Below are positions 22,171 to 33,881 of a stretch of DNA of 64,000 nt, piece by piece. A program made the position numbers and the translations under genes. Every line of letters begins with the position of its first letter. Position 1 is the first letter of the stretch. This DNA is from Aquarana catesbeiana (lineage: Eukaryota > Chordata > Amphibia > Anura > Ranidae). Where the stretch lies: contig NC_133324.1 in NCBI RefSeq assembly GCF_042186555.1, forward strand, positions 71,542,793 to 71,606,792, given 5' to 3'. The notes below the pieces were generated by a model, which saw nothing but the letters and a program-made list of their open reading frames with translations, was not told where the DNA came from and did no database searches.

Positions 22171-22370
22171 AAAAGAAATCTGGACAGCCGCACTCCGATG
22201 AAAGCCCTTATTGTTCAGATAGTGAACCATAGCTTACTCATAGCTGATTAATCAGCGTTGATGTTGTGAAATGCGTCAGCTATCTTGCCTTGCTTCTGTT
22301 GTCACGTGAACTTTCACTATCTGAACAGTAAAGGCTTTTATCGGAGTGCGGCTGTCCAGATTTCTTTTTT
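22171..22370 (+). mobile_element. Small inverted-repeat element with hammerhead-like core
   Basis: Arms of about 60 bases: GAAATCTGGACAGCCGCACT at the left and AGTGCGGCTGTCCAGATTTC at the right, plus TTCAGATAGTGAA / TTCACTATCTGAA. The loop holds the motif at 22244-22277. Confidence 0.8.
22244..22277 (+). ncRNA. Hammerhead-like motif, locus 3 (degenerate)
   Basis: CTGATTA, a possible TCA/TGA stem, then GTGAAATGCGTC. G8 of the core is T, so activity is unlikely. The short palindrome-like part is ATGCGT. Confidence 0.3.
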
Positions 22371-22701
22371 TTCATTATTGCTTATTTGAGCCAGCACCTG
22401 TTATTTCCACACTGAGGAGGGCGTTACTTTCAGTTCACTACCTGGAACGGTTCATCCTTTTTTTTTTTTATCTAGTTCCAAACTCAATATTCATATTATG
22501 GATTTCATTGCACATTCTGGTTACCATAAAGATCCTCTTATTATTCTGATGGTTAAATGTCCCTTATTCTTTGCATAGACCTTGGAATTAAAAATGATCT
22601 CGTGCAAAATCTTAAGGGCTATACAAAGAATGAGGGAGACTTAACTATCAGTATAGGAAGAGAACGGCTCCAGGAATCTATAATTGTCAACTGGACACAA
22701 T

Positions 22702-22992
22702 GGGGTTGATTTACTAGAGGCAAATAGACTGGGCACTTTGCAAAGTGCAATTGCACTCTGCAAGTGCAGTTGCTCCAGAGCTTAGTAAATGAGGTAAAGC
22801 TTCACTTTGCAAAGCATACCCAATCATGTGCAAGGGAAATTTAAAGAAACAGCCTTTTTGCTTGCATATGATTGGATGATGGAATTTAGCAGAGCTTTTC
22901 CTCATTTACTTAGCTCTGGCGCAACTGCTCTCACAGAGGGCAACTGCACTTTACAAAGGACACAGTCTATTTTCCTGCAGTAAATCAACCCC
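22702..22992. mobile_element. Foldback MITE with GGGGTTGATTTA ends
   Basis: GGGGTTGATTTACTAGAGGC versus GCAGTAAATCAACCCC at the right. Subterminal GCACTTTGCAAAGTGCAATT and CAACTGCACTTTACAAAG also pair, as do GAGCTTAGTAAATGAGG and CCTCATTTACTTAGCTC. Related ends occur at 60773-61365 and 63280-63532. Confidence 0.8.
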
Positions 22993-23297
22993 ATTACCCT
23001 TGCATTGTCTCTCTTCATCATCTCAATAAGTAGTAGTGCTCCAACAGGGGCATTCCATACCTTCATCATAAGCGCTTCAGCCAAATGCAAATGTATAAGC
23101 AGTTAGCAAACATTGCAGTACAGTACAGTGCAAACCCTATCTAGGGAAAATCACAAACGATCCATTTTTGCCCTAAAATAAGATGGCCAAGGAATGTATG
23201 CAGAGCTTCCAGAGTTTGATATTTTTCCTCTCTAATCATAATCAGTCAGGTTGAGCATTGACTTTTCTAAAAAGAGAAGCGCAGTAGCTGCTTGTTG

Positions 23298-24226
23298 CAG
23301 TGCTGTGTCTTGGCCTAGGCCAATAGGGCGGCACTTTAGGGGGGGCAGCAAAAAAAGCCGCCCCCCCCCCATTCACTGAGCATTTGACAGGACACCGGGG
23401 TTGCTGGCTGCAAAGTTCGGAGAGCATCTCTCTCATAGAGGGTGTGGTGACAGTTCCCCCCTCCCCCCTCCCCTCCACACAGACAGGAGAGCAGCGAGAG
23501 CTGGTCAGTTTCTCTTCCTGTGTTGTGACCTCAAGGTGCACATGGAGCCGTCGTATTGTGGCTTTAGCAGCGGACTGTACATTCTGTATATCTGACCTGG
23601 CTGGAGGGGTGAGAGTCAATACCGATCCTCACTGTCTCTCCTTGCAAACCTCATGCCACTGCTTATCTGTGCTACAGCTGTCCCACTTTGTTTCTCCTAT
23701 CCCCCTGTTATCTGAAATAGAGACTCTCTAGTAATTAACCCTCTGTGTCCTTGCTAGGGGAGAACTGTGCTTTTCTTCTCTGCTTCAGCCCAGGTTCACA
23801 CCAATGCGATCACAGACATTGCACGTGACATTGCACCCACACCTGTGGTACCGATCACATGCGATGTCTGTGATCGCACCGATTCCCAAAAGCAGTTCCT
23901 GTGCTACTTTTGGCGACTTTAGGGGTGATTTGAATAGACATCTGTGCATGAACCCACACAGATGTCTGTCAAATCGCCCCTGAAGTCAGACTGCATTGCC
24001 GGTTTGAAATCGAGCGAGTTCATCTGAACTCGCACAAATTCAAACCCGCCCTAATGTGAACCTAGGCCTAATGTACAGAGAGGAAGAGGTGGAGCTCTAA
24101 AAGGAAAAGGTGGAGCCTAAAGAGGAAGGGGGGTGGCATCTGCAGGAAGGGGTGGGTCATATTTAAATTAGGGGGTGCATGAGTTTAGTCAGGCCTAGGG
24201 CAGCACAAAACCAAAATACACCATTG
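23298..24226. mobile_element. hAT nonautonomous element with nested MITE
   Basis: Begins CAGTGCTGTGTC and ends ACACCATTG, flanked by a perfect GCTTGTTG duplication (23290-23297 and 24227-24234). Subterminal GGCCTAGGCC-type words appear at both ends. The interior carries C and G runs and a TTCACAC-type MITE (23788-24068). No transposase. Confidence 0.85.
23788..24068. mobile_element. MITE of the TTCACAC group
   Basis: CCCAGGTTCACACCAATGCG at the left and TAATGTGAACCTAGGCC at the right. Core words GCGATCACAGACAT / ATGTCTGTGATCGC pair within it. Nested in the hAT element. Confidence 0.65.
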
Positions 24227-24234
24227 GCTTGTTG

Positions 24235-25760
24235 CCAGGCTCAATCTAACAGCCCCAAATATCTGGGGTTAGCTGTAGCTTTGTACTTTTCTGTAGACTT
24301 CCTTTCTTTCATGTGCAGCATGTAACCTTCCATAGATTGTGACTGATGGCCATAATAGGTTCCAGGGCTCAGAGGTGGCTTCAAACTTGTTGAATATTGT
24401 TGAATATCATACATTCTTATGATTCTTACCATCGCAGCCCCTATAGAGCTAGTTTTCCCTTTAGAATAGACTCTCCATGGTACCTATCATAAATTGTAAA
24501 GGGGGTATGTAGTGCATTTGTACCTATTTTCTTTATTTAAAAGTACCATTTACAAAAAAAAAAAATTCTGTCAGGAAATAATTCATTTGAATATTCTGCA
24601 TTCTCATTTTTGGCCAGCAGGTGGAGCTTTAGCCTCCTTCATCATGTTTATCTGTCTATTCTTTTTATTTTTTTATTAAATCTTCCAACAAGAAAATACA
24701 GACAGGAAGTCGTAAAACAAAGTTAGTCGACTTTAGGCACCTAAATCATGGTACATATTGTATATGTGGTACTAAAACCTGTCGATACAAACATTATTGT
24801 AGAATAAAAATATAGCAGTCTAAATTGCATAGAAGAGGCGATTTATTGGCGATAGCATGATATATGGAAGTATCCAGAAAAATGCAAGCCTTCAGTCATC
24901 GCTCATATCAAACCAGCTATTGTGCCTTAACAAAAGTAGGGTATTTGCTCATCAAAAAGAAAATTAGTCATGGCATTAACCTCATTGCGGGGTCTGTCAG
25001 CCCCCTGCTAGAGGAAAGAGGCCATCCAATAAAAACCTATAGTGCCACTGGGAAAGTAAGTCATGGTACCTGTCTTAATAATATCTGCCTAAAGAAACCT
25101 GTTGTTTACAGAGCTCAATAGCTCAACATGGAATTTACACAACCAGTGACTAGGTCAGAGCAGTGTCTCCTCCTTCCTCCTCCTCCTTCTTGCTGTTCAC
25201 AGTCAGCTCCATCTGAAGATTTTTTGTGCAGGCTATCCATGAAGAGCTCTACATGAATTTAGTGAATCTACTATATTTGAATTAGCTGTGGTTTGTCATC
25301 ATCTTGTGTGGATCCTGTAGCATAGGCACTTATGTGCGATTTTTTTTTTTGCCTTAGCTAGTGCATGTAATTGCCCTATATAATTGGATATAGGGGAAGA
25401 CTATGCTTTTGCATATATAGTATTTACTGCTATTTTTTCAAACCATTATAGCCTTTAATGTGGATGGTGTGCACCTTCCCTATTAGCCAGTTTTGAGCTC
25501 TCATGCCGTACCCTCCTGGGGGGGTCTTTTTTGACCTGCCTTACTGCATTGTCTGCCCATGCCCCAACCCTTGCCCCCCGTGGGTCTTCACTCACAGTGA
25601 AAGGATCATTATCCTGTGGATGCATAGTTGTGTTGTAACTTCTTTATTGCACATAACTAGAATTGTTACATTCATTATATGTGTGCATATATGATGCTGT
25701 TAAATTACAATAACATTAAAAAAGAATCATAATGTAACATATGCTGTGTTCCTTTTCATC
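24235..25760. other. No gene recognised
   Basis: Non-coding, with A runs near 24552 and T-rich text near 24660. Open frames are short and unlike any family I know. A retroelement-like body probably begins before 25760, but its left edge is unclear. Confidence 0.4.
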
Positions 25761-25776
25761 AGGTGTACTGCTTGAA

Positions 25777-26010
25777 CCTCTGAAGAAGCTCAACCAGCAA
25801 AATGCGTCGGGACATTGCACCTTCCATTGTCATCTTTATTACCTTTATAGATATACTATTGGTTGCATTGTGACAGTTAGGATTGACTCTAACTAGGAAA
25901 GTATATGGGGTAGCTGTCGCTATATAATGTATATTTCTATATGCGTCTAATATGTTTTTATGAAGACTTACAGGTCCATTTTCTTAACATTTTGACAATT
26001 CATAATAAAG
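25777..26010 (+). mobile_element. Short nonautonomous element with hammerhead-like motif and AATAAA
   Basis: The motif at 25780-25808 is followed by ~195 bases of non-coding DNA and AATAAA at 26004-26009. Same order as at 52168-52370. The 5' limit is not visible. Confidence 0.45.
25780..25808 (+). ncRNA. Hammerhead-like motif, locus 4
   Basis: CTGAAGA (position 7 is free in hammerheads), extra A, stem GCT / AGC around CAACC, then AAAATGCGTC. CCT before and GGG after can form stem I. G12 has become A, which would be expected to abolish cleavage. The short stem reads ATGCGT. Confidence 0.45.
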
Positions 26011-26572
26011 ATATGTTTTTTATAATATTGGTATAATATGTTATTTCTCTGCGGGTAAAAAGATTAGCACATTATAAGTACCATATACCTATATTTTTGA
26101 ATAATCTTCATCTAAAGATGCTGAAGCTCTCATAAAATAAGTGGAAGCAGATCTCTGACTGTTCATAAGCCATGATACATTAATCAGGGTGAGTGATAAC
26201 ATAAACACCTTTTAAAGTACACTATATAACCAAAACTATTGGGACTCCTGCCTTTACACGCACATGAACTTTAATGGCATCACAGTCTTAATCTGTAGGA
26301 TTCAGTATTGAGTTGGCCCACCCTTTGCAGCTATAACAGCTTCAACTCTTCTGGGAAGGCTGTCCACAAGGTTTAGGAGTGTGTCTATGGGAATGTTTGA
26401 TCATTTTTTCAAAAGCTCATTTGTGAGGTCAGACACTCATGTGGACGAGAAGGCCTGGCTTGCAGTCTCTACTCTAATTCATCCCAATCAGGTCGGGGTC
26501 AGGAATCTGTGCAGGCCAGTCAACATCCTCCACCCCTAACTCGCTCATCCATGTCTTTATGGACCTTGCTTT

Positions 26573-26902
26573 GTGCACTGGTTCAAATCATTTGGTGGAG
26601 GGGGGATTATGGTGTGGGGATGTTTTTCAGGGGTTGGGCTTGGCCCCTTAGTTCCAGTGAAGGGAACTCTTAAGATGTCAGCATACCAAGACATTTTGGA
26701 CAATTTAATGCTCCCAACTTTATGGGAACAGTTTGGGGACGGCCCCTTCCTGTTCCAACATGACTGCGCACCAGTGCACAAAGCAAGGTCCATAAAGACA
26801 TGGATGAGCGAGTTTGGGGTGGAGGAACTTGACTGGCCTGCACAGAGTCCTGACCTCAACCCCATAGGATACCTTTGGGATGAATTAGAGTGGAGCCTGT
26901 GA
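26573..26902 (+). pseudogene. C-terminal half of a Tc1-like transposase in a foldback
   Basis: An open frame of 109 codons: [20 protein letters not shown], then [19 protein letters not shown] (second catalytic D), then [16 protein letters not shown] (third acidic position region; the usual E of NPIE is G here). The DNA-binding domain and first catalytic D are absent because the copy begins at the inversion junction. The first methionine is the product of the fusion. It might at most bind nothing and cut nothing, but its open frame is notable. Confidence 0.75.
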
Positions 26903-27075
26903 GCCAGGCCTTCTTGTCTAATATCAGTGCCTGACCTCACAAATGCGCTTCTATAAGAATGGTCAAACATTCCCATAGACACACTCCTAAACCTTGTGGA
27001 CAGCCTTCCCAGAAGAGTTGAAGCTGTTATAGATGCAAAGGGTGGTCCAACTCCATATTGAACCCTACGGACTAA

Positions 27076-27509
27076 TGCCCCATACACACGGTCGGACTTT
27101 GTTCGGACATTCCGACAACAAAATCCTAGGATTTCTTCCGATGGATGTTGGCTCAAACTTGTCTTGCATACACACGGTCACACAAAGTTGTCGGAAAATC
27201 CGATCGTTCTAAACGCGGTGACATAAAACACGTACGTCGGGACTATAAACGGGGCAGTGGCCAATAGCTTTCATCTCTTTATTTATTCTGAGCATGCGTG
27301 GCACTTTGTCCGTCGGATTTGTGTACACACGATCGGAATTTCCGACAACGGATTTTGTTGTCGGAAAATTTTATAGCCTGCTCTCAAACTTTGTGTGTCG
27401 GAAAATCCGATGGAAAATGTGTGATGGAGCCCACACACGGTCGGAATTTCCAACAACAAGGTCCTATCACACATTTTCCATCGGAAAATCCAACCGTGTA
27501 TACAGGGCA
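27076..27509. mobile_element. PIF/Harbinger-type MITE nested in Tc1 foldback
   Basis: TGCCCCATACACACGG at the left and CCGTGTATACAGGGCA at the right, with TAA on both sides (27073-27075 and 27510-27512). 434 bp. Nearly the same sequence as each half of the palindrome at 37469-38346. Confidence 0.9.
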
Positions 27510-27799
27510 TAAGACTGGGATGCCATTAAAGTCCATTTGTGTGTAAAGGCAGGTGTGTAAAATTTTTTTATATATTTAAAATTTGTCCAGGAGTACAAAT
27601 GTTTTGGGGTAAATATATTTAGATATTTTATGTTCTCCCTTTTGCAGCAAGCAGGTGATAAGTATTAGTCTGGCTCTCTTTTTATCTTATTTTCTATAGT
27701 GCTGTGATCATGGACTGGATATCCAGAATACAGGGGATACACACATACACGCATAACGTTACATGAGTCGGCCAAAACGTTACATCTCCTAGAGGGGGG

Positions 27800-30700
27800 A
27801 TTGTCATTAATATTTTGTCTGCAGAAGCAGTCATCAAGTGCAGAACTAGTGCTGGGCTCTCTTATTAGACAGCCTGGAACACACTTCACACAACTGAGAA
27901 TGTAAGCACACTGTATTAATAGTTCATGTGTAAAAGAAGACAAAATACACAAATAATAATATTTATATAAAATAATTTGTTATCACTTTCAAGTACTCTT
28001 TCAATTACAGTAAATTGATCAAAAACTTGCAGGAGCTGTGAGCAAGTGCAAAAGTTGTGCTGGGCTCTTTTATTAGACAGCCTACAATGCACTGCACACA
28101 AATGAGCATGGAAGCATCCTATAATAATAGGTCTTGTGTAAAATAAAAATGTTACACAAATAATAAAAAAATTATATAAAATAATTTGTTATCACGTTCA
28201 AATACCATGTTTAAATTATATTGACCAAAAACTTGCAGGAGGAATCAGCAAGTACAGAACTTGTGCTGTGCTCTCTTATTAGCCTAGAATGCACTGCACA
28301 CAATTAAGCGCGGAAGCACCCTGTAGTAATAGTTTGTGTGTACAATAAAAATGTTAGACAAATAGGAAAAATGATAGCAAATATATAGTTACTGTACGTT
28401 CAAAAAAATGTGTATAAATTAAATTGACCAAAAACCTCAAAGGACTTGTCAGCAAGTGCAGAACTGGTGCTGGGCTCTCTTATTAGACAGCCCAGAACAC
28501 ATTGCACACAATTGAGCATGGAAGCACCCTGTATTAATGGTTCATGTGTGCAATAAAATGTTAGGCACATAATAAGAATGATATAAAATTATTTATTATC
28601 ACTTTCAAATAATGTGTTTAAATTAAATTGACCAAAAACCTGCAGCAAGTGCAGATCTAGTGCTGGGCTCTCTTATTAGATGGCTCAGAATGCACTGCAC
28701 ACACCTGAGCATGGAGGCACTCTGTAATAATGGTTTGTGCGTCAAAAAGAAATGTTATAAAAATCATAAAAACGATATAAAATTATTTATGACCACTTTC
28801 AAATAGCGTGTTTGGAATAAATTGATCAAAAACTTACAGGAGTAGTCAGCAAGTACAGAACTAGTGCTGGGCTCTCTCATTGGACAGCCCAGAACGCACT
28901 GCACACACTTGAGCATGAAAGCACCCTGTATTAATGGTTCATGTGTAAAATAAAAAATGTTATACAAATCATAAAAATGATCTAAAACAAATATTTATTG
29001 TACGTTCAAAACAAAAAGTGTATAAATTAAATTGACCAAAAACTCAAAGGAGTTGTCAGCAAGTACAGATCTAGTGCTGGGCTCTCTAACTTAACAGCCC
29101 AGAACGCACTGCACACACCTGAGCATGGAGGCACCCTGTAATAATGGTTTGTGCGTCAAATAGAAATGTTATACATACAAAAAAAAATAATGTTATACAA
29201 ATCATAAAAATTATATAAAATTATTTATGACCACTTTCAAATAGCGTGTTTGATATAAATTGACCAAAAACTTACAGGAGTAGTCAGCAAGTACAGAACT
29301 AGTGCTGGGCTCTCTCATTGGACAGCTCAGAACGCACTGCACACACTTGAGCATGAAAGCATCCTGTATTAATGGTTCATATGTAAAATAAAAAATGTTA
29401 TACAAATCATAAAAATGATCTAAAACAAATATTTATTGCACGTTCAAAAAACGTGTATAAATTAAATTGACCAAAAACTCAAAGGAGTTGTCAGCAAGTA
29501 CAGATCTAGTGCTGGGCTCTCTTATTGGGCAACCCAGAATGCACTGCACACAATTCAGCATGGAAGCACCCTATATTAATGGTTCATGTGTACAATAAAA
29601 TGTTAGGCAAATAATAAGAATGGTATAAAATCATTTATTATCACTTTCAAATAATGTGTTTAGATTCAATTGACCAAAAACTTGCAGCAAGTGCAGATCT
29701 AGTGCTGGGCTCTCTTATTAGATGGCTCAGAATGCACTGCACACAACTGAGCATGGAAGCACCCTGTATAAAATAAAAAATGTTAAAAAAATCATAAAAA
29801 TTTCTATAAAAATAATATTTATTGTATGTTAAAAAAAAAAAAACATGTATAAATTAAATTGTGCACACACCTGAGCATGGAGGCACCCTGTAATAATGGT
29901 TTATGCATCAAATAGAAATGTTATACATACAAAAAAGAAAAGATTTTATATCATAAAAATGATATAAAATAAATATTTATGTTCAAAAAACGTTATAACA
30001 AATAGAAATATTATACATACAAAAAAAAAATATTATACCATTAAAATTATATAAAACAAATATTTATTGTACGTTCAAAAAACGTGTATCAATTAAATTG
30101 ACCAAAAATTCAAAGGAGTTATCAGCAAGTACAGATCTAGTGCTGGGCTCTCTTATTGGACAACCCAGAATGCACTGCACACACCTGAGCATGGAGGCAC
30201 CCTGTAATAATGGTTTGTGCATCAAATAGAAATGTTATGCAATAAAATAAATGAAATTCAATATTTAGAATATCTTAGGTTCAGAGATGGAGTGGGAATT
30301 GAGGAATTTGAAGAGAAATGGCGGGATTGGGTTGATTATAAGCAAACAACAAGATTCTCAGAAATAATGGGAACATAGGTTAAAAACCATAGTAGAGGAA
30401 GTACTGTATAATATGGACATGTAATGGGAGAGTAGGATCCAAGGAAAAGAATAGGATTTGGAGCGGGAAAGGTAGATGGGGTGGGAGAGTGACAGAGTGG
30501 GGGGGGGGGGTGTTCGGGTTGAGGGGGGGGGGGTTTTGGTCATTAATGTAATGAGAAAATTGTGTATATAAATGGTACAGCGAGGTTGCATCCTTGATAT
30601 ATGTAATATTCTTGATACAGTAAAATCAATAAAGAAATAATATTAAAAAATAGAAATGTTATACATACAAAAAAAAAGAAAAAATTTTATATCATAAAAA

Positions 30701-31035
30701 TGATATAAAATAAATATTTATTGAACGTTCAAAAAACATTATAACAAATAGAAACGTTATACATACAGTACAAAAAAAAAATGTTATCCCATAAAATGAT
30801 ATAAAATAAATATTTATTGTATGTTCAAAAAACGTGTATAAATTAAATTGACCAAAAACTCAAAGGAGTTGTCAGCAAGTACAGATCTAGTGCTGGGCTC
30901 TCTTATTGGACAACCCAGAACACACTGCACACAATTGAGCATGAAAGCACCCTGTATTATGTGTAAAATAAAAAAATGTTATACAAATCATAAGAATAAT
31001 ATAAAATCATATATTATTACTTTCATATAACATGT
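27800..31035. repeat. ~205-bp satellite array, about 14 units
   Basis: The landmark GCTGGGCTCT recurs at 27851, 28059, 28265 (as GCTGTGCTCT), 28469, 28662, 28865, 29075, 29303, 29511, 29703, 30142 and 30892, mostly 192-228 bases apart. Each unit also has TCAGCAAGTACAGA, GCACTGCACACA, GAGCATG and CACCCTGTA. Some units between 29800 and 30850 are shortened to AT-rich parts. Two subtypes (TTAGATGGCTCAGAA versus TTGGACAGCCCAGAA) alternate, hinting at a higher-order repeat. The tract is interrupted by a LINE tail. Confidence 0.88.
30239..30647 (+). mobile_element. L1-type LINE 3' end inserted in the satellite
   Basis: Flanked by a perfect 15-base duplication, AAATAGAAATGTTAT (30224-30238 and 30648-30662). 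The plus strand encodes EIEEFEEKWRDWVDYKQ then a stop at ~30378, as at the end of ORF2 of L1/Tx1-type LINEs. The rest is 3' UTR with G runs, ending AATAAAGAAATAATATTAAA. 5' truncated. Confidence 0.85.
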
Positions 31036-31618
31036 TTTTAAAAAAAAAAACCCAGTGATGTCTCCTTTAACTTCCATAGTTACGTAGCCATGTATAAGCC
31101 TTCACAGGCTGCTTAGTGGCAGCTCTTCCCTGAAAAAGTGTGAGATTCTTCCCGGGAGGAAACAATGGACCGGTCTCCGCTGACGATAGACTCAGCTCGC
31201 TTGTTTAAAGAGATTCAACAGGGGGGATAAAGCAGTCGTGTGAACGCAGACATCTTCCCACTCATAATTAATAGAAAAGTGAGAAAACAGATGGTGGGAT
31301 ATGAATATTTATGCCAGTGTGTGAAACAGTCTAAATAAAGGCCATGACCAATGCTTACTAAATGATGTTATTCAATAATCTACCTTACTGTTTTCTCTGG
31401 GAGTACGAGAGTCTTCCCATACATCCAGGGGAGGCGGGACAGAACAGCAGGTGCACAGTGTGGAGCTCGGCTGTGGCTCCTGGCACTGTACAGGGTGGAA
31501 TAGCGTCATAGATTCCTAGTGCTAGATCTCAGATCCCAAGGTGGAGGGCCATTTGGGCTCTTTGAGTTTTTTGGGATCCTTTGAAATGACCATGGATGCC
31601 TGCAGTTATTGTATTATA
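31036..31618. other. No repeat or gene recognised
   Basis: This ~580-base stretch shows no terminal repeats and matches nothing else in the window. It could be single-copy DNA but has no evident exon. Confidence 0.4.
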
Positions 31619-31693
31619 TACACTCACCGGCCACTCTATTAGGTACACCTTGCTAGTACCGGGTTGGACCCCCTTTTGCCTTCAGAACTGCCT

Positions 31694-32847
31694 TCATTCT
31701 TCATGGCATAGAACGAAGGTGTTGGAAACATTCCTCAGAGATTTTGGTCCATAGTGACATGATAGCATGCAGATTTGTCGGCTGCACATCCATGACACCA
31801 CCACATCCCAAAGGTGCTCTATTGGATGAGATCTGGTCAGTGTGGAGGCCATTGGAGTACAGTGACCTCATTGTCCAGTGGTGAGATGATTGGAGCTTTG
31901 TGACATGGTGCATTATCCTGCTGGAAGGAGCCATCAGAAGATGGGTACATTAGGGGATGGACATGGTCAGCAACAATACTCAGGTAGGCCGTGGTGTTTA
32001 AACAATGATTATTTGGTACTAAGGGGGCCAAAGTGTGCCAAGAATATATCCCCCACACCATTACTAGAGGGTTCTTCACTGTAAGAGCAGCAAGGATGTG
32101 GAATTCCCTTCCACAGGCGGTGGTCTCAGCGGGGAGCATCAATAGTTTCAAGAAACTATTAGATAAGCACCTGAACGACCGCAACATACAGTGATATATA
32201 ATGTAATACTGACATATAATCACACACATAGGTTGGACTTGATGGACTTGTGTCTTTTTTCGACCTCACCTACTATGTAACTATTACACCACCACCAGCC
32301 TGAACCGTTGATACAAGGTAGGATGGATCCATGCTTTCATGATGTTTACACCAAATTCTGACCCCACCATCTGTATGTCGCAGCTGAAATCGAGACTCCT
32401 CAGACCAGGCAACGTTTTTCCAATCTTCTATTGTTCTATTTTGGTGATCCTGTGCGATTTGTAGCCTCAGTTTCCTGTTCTTAGCTGACAGGAGTGGTGC
32501 CCGGTGTGGTCTTCTGCTGCTGTAGCCCGTCTGCTTCAAGGTTAGATGTGTTGTGTGTTCAGAGATGGTATTCTGCATACCTTGGTTGTAACAAGTAGTT
32601 ATTTGAGTTTCTGTTGCCTTTCTATAATCTTGAACCATTCTCCTCTGACCTCAACAGGGTATTTTCCTCCACATAACTCCCGCTCACTGGATATTTTCTC
32701 TTTTTGGGACCATTTTCTGTAAACTCAAGAGATGCTTGTTCGTGAAAATCCCAGTAGATCGGCAGTTTTTGAAATACTCAGACCAGCCTGTCTGGCACCA
32801 ACAACCATGCCACGTCCAAAGTCACTTAAATCCCCTTTCTTCCCCAT
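31694..32847 (-). pseudogene. Tc1-like transposase, interrupted and mutated
   Basis: Starts MGKKGDLSDFGRGMVVGARQ at 32847 with the first helix-turn-helix (GLSISKTADLLGFSRTSIS). A second open part (32273-32638) holds the linker, RRPHRAPLLSAKNR, and NVAWSEESRFQLRHTDG, where the usual catalytic SDES is SEES. The inserted CR1 tail splits the gene after GGGVIV. The last part has FQQDNAPCHKA (second D), then a stop in QWPPH-stop and a one-base loss near EHLWD. It ends CHEE at 31694. Inactive. Confidence 0.85.
32061..32281 (+). mobile_element. CR1-type LINE tail nested in Tc1
   Basis: Reads TTCACTGTAAGAGCAGCAAG, GTGGAATTCCCTTCCACAGG, then AGGTTGGACTTGATGGACTT and ACTATGTAACT. ATTAC is present on both sides (left end ...CCATTAC, right ATTACACC), so it looks like a true 5'-truncated insertion. 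Confidence 0.8.
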
Positions 32848-32979
32848 TCTGATGCTCGGCTTGAACTTCAGCAAGTCGTCTTCACAACGTTTAGATTGCT
32901 GCCATGTGATTGGCTGTTTAGCAATTTGTGTTACCAAGCAAATGAACAGGTGTACCTAAAAAAGTGGCTGGTAAGTCTA

Positions 32980-33262
32980 CTGTAACCCTTCAGTTAGGTC
33001 TAGGGGCAGGTAAAACACTCTTATGGTCCAAATTGCTCCAGTAAGGGAAAAACATCTTTCCAATCCCCAAGGGCGATTCCAAAAAAAACACTCCCAGAAT
33101 CATAATGTTACTTCTTACAATTTTTGGCACCTTTTCATATTCTGTCCAATTGAAAGACAAATCCTGCCCCTTTTATTTAAGCTGCTGGGAAGAGCTACCT
33201 GTGGAAGATGTTTCCACATCATCACAGTTCCTACAGAAAATAACTCTTTCTGTATGCTAAGT
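32980..33262. other. Unclassified non-coding stretch
   Basis: No gene. Text such as GGAAGATGTTTCCACATCATCACAG resembles decayed LINE sequence, but I cannot support a class. Confidence 0.35.
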
Positions 33263-33790
33263 TTAACCACTTGGCCTCTGGAAGATTTACCCTCCTTCAT
33301 GACCAGGCAATTTTTTTTTCAATACAGCACTGCATTACTTTAACTAACAACTGCGCGGTCATGCGACACTGTACACAAATGAAATTTATATAATTTTTTT
33401 CACACAAATTGGGCTTTCTTTTGGTGGTTTTGATCACCACTGATATTTCCCTTCTTGCGGCATAAATAAAAAAAAAAAAAAATGATTTTTTTTTAAACAA
33501 AATCGAATTTCTTCATCAATTTAGGCCAATATTTATTCTGCTACATGTCTTTAATTAAAAAAAAAAAAAAAAATACAAATAAGCATATATTGATTGGTTT
33601 GCATGAAATTTATAGTGTTAAAAACATAGTATATGTTCTGGTGTTAAATTATAGTGTTGGTGTTAAAAAATATGGTGTTAAAAAACGATGGTATATATAC
33701 TGGAATTTTTTGTTATTTCTTTTTTATACTACTTTTTTTATACTCTGACACTTAACTGACACTTTTGACAGTTGGGCAGCTAGGAACACA
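33263..33790. mobile_element. TTAA-flanked element, copy 2 (5' part)
   Basis: Starts TTAACCACTTGGCCTCTGGA and follows the 1076 copy through GGTCATGCGACACTGTAC, TTCTTCATCAATTTAGGCCA and CTGACACTTTTGACAG. It stops before the 3' half. Short tandem GGTGTTAAAA units near 33650-33690. Confidence 0.75.
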
Positions 33791-33881
33791 AACCCCACCA
33801 GCTTTCTCTGCTTTCCAGAGAGTGAGGGAATTGGCTCGCGCAGTAGCGCCTCCCAGGGGTTGCAGGGTAAAGTGTTATACG

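Larger units (their letters stand above)
26220..27556. mobile_element. Tc1-derived foldback element, long copy
   Basis: Left arm (26220-~26580) is the reverse complement of the transposase 3' half and terminal repeat. The strand then flips and the plus strand reads the transposase core through to the same 3' end (26581-27072, resuming 27513-27556). The arms of about 300 bases pair with each other, around a ~180-base spacer. A Harbinger MITE (27076-27509) sits in the right arm. The right terminal repeat ends early near 27556. Confidence 0.85.
31621..32977 (-). mobile_element. Tc1-like transposon (CACTCACCGGCCACT ends), minus strand
   Basis: TA at 31619-31620 and 32978-32979. Left end CACTCACCGGCCACTCTATT, right end AAAAAAGTGGCTGGTAAGT. 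A third Tc1 family, distinct from the CAGTGCC and CAGTGGGG groups. A CR1-type tail is inserted at 32061-32281. Confidence 0.88.
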
